A DNA stretch of 7,407 bases. Origin: Candidatus Rokuibacteriota bacterium (lineage in GTDB: Bacteria > JAUVQV01). A program made the position numbers and the translations under genes. Under the pieces are notes generated by a model. That model had not been told where the DNA came from. It saw only the letters and a list, made by a program, of their open reading frames with translations, and did not search any database. The stretch covers positions 1-7,407 of the forward strand of contig JAUVQV010000034.1 in the NCBI GenBank assembly GCA_030597995.1, written 5' to 3'. Positions 6,042 to 7,407 of this stretch are shown one piece after another (within the stretch, counting starts at the first letter, position 1; the number at the start of each line of letters is the position of its first letter).

Positions 6042-6260
6042 TCAGCAGGAATTAAGAAGACTCTTCAAGATAACGAATCGAGGACTCGCTTGCGGGCTTT
6101 TTTTGAACTTTCTGAGATCCGGTTCTGGTATTCGTATAACTCCCCCTTTAACGTACTGCTCAGCTCTTAAAAGACCGTCTCTTATCCAGTTCCGTACCGT
6201 TTTATTGTGCACTCTCAATACCTGGGCCTCGCTGCCTTGGGAAAGGAGTCTCTGTGTCAT
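6042..6260 (-). CDS. Small helix-turn-helix protein, excisionase/MerR-like (HTH_17 type)
   Basis: The 72-residue product has the layout of the excisionase-type winged helix-turn-helix domain: a recognition region EAQVLRVHNKTVRNWIRDGLL (about 11-31), then a wing and helix ending GGVIRIPEPDLRKFKK (about 39-54). This matches the family pattern in which eAAeiLgVs.rTVyrwir.GkL is followed by rIp..dLe.fl. Such proteins bind DNA as recombination directionality factors or small regulators on mobile elements. Here Ser-Gln-Gly-Ser stands where the first helix normally begins, so the start of the fold is atypical. No ribosome-binding site precedes the ATG at 6260. The frame stays open upstream to an ATG at 6389, but that extension looks non-domain and also lacks a ribosome site. 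It may be a remnant of a lost mobile element. No integrase gene is adjacent. Confidence 0.55.
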   Translation of the reverse strand: MTQRLLSQGSEAQVLRVHNKTVRNWIRDGLLRAEQYVKGGVIRIPEPDLRKFKKSPQASPRFVILKSLLNSC

Positions 6261-6348
6261 TTGACACACATCAAGTGCAAATAACAAGAAAACACGCAAT
6301 TTATAGCGGTTTAAGCGCAGTCCATGAGGCGTTTGCTCACAGCATCTA

Positions 6349-6573
6349 CCCGGGCCGAGATTTTGACCGGAGGAGGATTCCCAGCTCATCTGCAACCATC
6401 TGAACGATGTAGTGTTTCACTCTCTATGGACAAGCCATTTCAGCTCTATTTTACACCTCTCTCACCATTTGTGTCTGATCGGGCCTGCCTTCCAGGTTGA
6501 CAGCCTGCTGCACGTGGGCAAAATACGCAGTGTGGTCACCGTCACGCAGCATTTTCAGGGGGAAGTCGGGACG
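6349..6573 (-). pseudogene. Coding-like fragments in one frame broken by stops, unrecognised
   Basis: On the minus strand, one frame between stops at 6574-6576 and 6451-6453 reads 40 residues that look protein-like (including LKMLRDGDHTAYFAHVQQAV and GRPDQTQMVREV). After a further stop at 6424-6426 the same frame gives 25 more (VKHYIVQMVADELGILLRSK, 6349-6423). There is no start with a ribosome site. I cannot assign a family. The pieces could be a decayed gene or two unrelated scraps; the 115-codon + frame over the same bases looks less protein-like to me. Confidence 0.3.
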
Positions 6574-6646
6574 TCATGCGAAAAGGAATGGCCTGTCGGT
6601 TCAGAGGAAGATATCACTTTCATAGCAACCATTGTTGATTACGTTG

Positions 6647-6904
6647 TTAGATTATTTCTTTTCCACGTTTTTCGTCTATGTCCCTTGCCAACGCTGCCAT
6701 CCCTGCCACATAGCGAGAGGCGCAAGGGTACTTCGGTTTTACCCAATCAGTGTTCATAAGTTTTTCTTCTATATAAGAAATATCTGGCGCGCCAATCTTG
6801 AATAATTCGTTATATGCCTGGTATGCTACACTGAAATTTCCATCAAGAAGACCTCGGGAAAGATCCCCAACTAGCTGAGATATTTTCCCTTCTTTCCAGT
6901 TCAT
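6647..6904 (-). CDS. Hypothetical protein, 85 residues, possibly truncated
   Basis: The product has protein-like composition: a charged helix (KISQLVGDLSRGLLDGNFSV), then AYNELFKIGAPDISYIEEKL, an NTDW turn, and a final helix RYVAGMAALARDIDEKRGKEI. The helix / K-I-G-A-P / I-x-Y-I-E-E-K-L pattern resembles a single HEAT-like repeat (compare KIGxPAIPxL), but this is a weak resemblance and I do not name a family. There is no membrane segment. The start at 6904 has only GGAAAGAG about 10 nt upstream, a poor ribosome site, and the first residues overlap another coding-like frame (see 6843-7047), so the true start may be further upstream and lost by a frameshift. It lies between gene debris and the IS21 end, and its lower GC sets it apart from the left half of the window. 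Confidence 0.5.
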   Translation of the reverse strand: MNWKEGKISQLVGDLSRGLLDGNFSVAYQAYNELFKIGAPDISYIEEKLMNTDWVKPKYPCASRYVAGMAALARDIDEKRGKEII

Positions 6905-7047
6905 GTAATATTGCTCTTTCCAGGCCGGTTAGCGCCTCTTGAAGCGGTTTTTCATCACCGTCCCGGACCGCCGCTCAGGCAAGTTCAGGGAAAGACGATC
7001 AGGGCCAGAGTAATCCAGATGATCAACTTGAGTCGGAGCGTTTTCAC
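6843..7047 (-). pseudogene. Broken gene start: membrane-segment N-terminus plus out-of-frame continuation
   Basis: A GTG at 7047 (minus strand) with GAGGAG 10 nt upstream (7058-7063) opens a 20-residue frame, MKTLRLKLIIWITLALIVFP, ending at TGA 6985-6987. The positively charged start followed by a hydrophobic helix looks like the N-terminal anchor of a sensor kinase, chemotaxis receptor or similar membrane protein. In another frame, after a stop at 6975-6977, a further 43 residues read well (AAVRDGDEKPLQEALTGLER, then AILHELERREN) to a stop at 6843-6845. A frameshift plus a nonsense change could link them. The IS21-type end lies 47 bp upstream of the GTG, which may have cut the gene off from its promoter. 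Parent gene unknown. Confidence 0.4.
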
Positions 7048-7093
7048 GATCTATGCGCTCCTCACCTGTCCTCACTTTCCCGAGCTGAGCTGG

Positions 7094-7407
7094 TGATGCG
7101 TATTCCGGTGTAAGTTGCCAGTGATTCCGTTTTTATTTTTCCACTCATCGGAGCGGAGCGACGCTGGTCTTGATTTTCTTACCTCAGTGGAAACATTGAG
7201 TCAAGGTGTTTCTCCTTTTCTGCGTTTTATGTCGTAGCCTTGGCGACGTTTTTCCTGGGTTTGATCTTCTTTCCCAGCTGTTCCTGTCAGGGGATGTTTC
7301 GGAAGGAATTTTCGCATTGACTCGCCCTTGAGTTCGATCTGGTGGGCATGGTGGACTATCCTGTCCAAGATGGCATCAGCGGTGGTGGGGTTGCCGATCA
7401 GATCATG
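7094..7407 (-). mobile_element. IS21-family insertion sequence, istB-side end, runs off the right edge
   Basis: The istB C-terminus (below) is followed by about 107 nt of non-coding DNA that ends in the arrangement typical of IS21-family termini. A likely tip begins TGATGCGTATTCCGGTG (7094-7110), and the ATTCCG motif recurs at 7102-7107 and 7124-7129, 22 nt apart, separated by GTAAGTTGCCA. IS21-type elements carry such repeated transposase-binding sites inside TG...CA ends. The exact boundary and the target-site duplication cannot be confirmed because the istA-side end lies beyond the window. Confidence 0.75.
7201..7407 (-). CDS. istB: IS21-family ATP-binding transposition protein IstB, C-terminal part
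   Basis: IstB is the AAA+ ATPase helper of the IstA transposase; it binds the target DNA and controls transposition of IS21-type elements. Only the last 68 residues are in the window, and the frame runs off the right edge. They begin [20 protein letters not shown] and continue [13 protein letters not shown], a nearly diagnostic C-terminal signature of the family in which the usual form is HDLIGxPTxADAILDRLVHNAHRIxLxGESxRK. The ATP-binding motifs lie in the missing part. After the signature there is a basic tail of about 35 residues rich in Lys, Arg and Gln, longer than I expect for many members. The istA gene should lie further right. Confidence 0.92.
   Translation of the reverse strand, partial: HDLIGNPTTADAILDRIVHHAHQIELKGESMRKFLPKHPLTGTAGKEDQTQEKRRQGYDIKRRKGETP

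Noticed and set aside
6412..6759. A 115-codon + frame opposite the 85-residue ORF and the fragments
   Set aside because: No ribosome site, odd composition (Leu/His/Ser/Pro-rich), and the minus strand reads more protein-like over the same bases.
6911..7096. A 61-codon + frame next to the IS end
   Set aside because: No ribosome site or recognisable motif; the minus strand shows a start with a good ribosome site and a membrane-anchor-like segment.
1..7407. CRISPR array or complete defence system
   Set aside because: No regularly spaced repeats beyond the three palindromic units at 2121-2210, and no cas, nuclease, toxin-antitoxin or other defence proteins recognised.

Overview
The window divides into two parts. 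The left half (about 1-3830) is dense, GC-rich housekeeping sequence, all on the + strand. It holds the 3' end of a class V aminotransferase gene, serA, purA and a tRNA-Lys(UUU). The serA-type three-domain phosphoglycerate dehydrogenase next to an AGXT-like aminotransferase, followed by purA and tRNA-Lys, suggests a Desulfobacterota (former Deltaproteobacteria)-like genome or a related GC-rich anaerobe. This assignment rests on gene order and protein flavour recalled from memory, not on a search.

Layout, left part: the aminotransferase (1-513, truncated by the window edge) and serA (533-2116) are 19 nt apart and probably co-transcribed for serine synthesis. About 275 nt separate serA from purA. 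This gap holds three diverged tandem copies of a C-rich/G-rich palindromic unit and then a good sigma70-type promoter (TTGAAA-N17-TATAAA) for purA (2391-3698). tRNA-Lys follows at 3755-3827.

Right part (about 3830-7407): base composition becomes more mixed and AT-rich, coding density falls, and fragments on both strands appear. Two genes look intact: a pirin-family cupin (4191-5099) with its own promoter and all four metal ligands, and an unrecognised 113-residue soluble protein (5474-5815). Beyond about 5840 the sequence looks like an accessory or decaying region. It contains a small excisionase/MerR-like helix-turn-helix ORF, an unrecognised 85-residue ORF, several short coding-like fragments broken by stops and frame changes, and finally the terminal end of an IS21-family insertion sequence. 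That element's istB gene (minus strand) runs off the right edge of the window.

Functionally, the left genes serve serine biosynthesis, AMP biosynthesis and translation. The right part does not form a recognisable pathway. It reads as a tRNA-flanked accessory segment with IS activity. I see no CRISPR array, no rRNA, no complete integrase and no convincing multi-gene novel system. The points most worth checking are the two unrecognised small proteins, the Gly-to-Ser change in the PurA aspartate loop, the tandem palindromes, and the IS21 insertion just upstream of a broken membrane-protein gene start.
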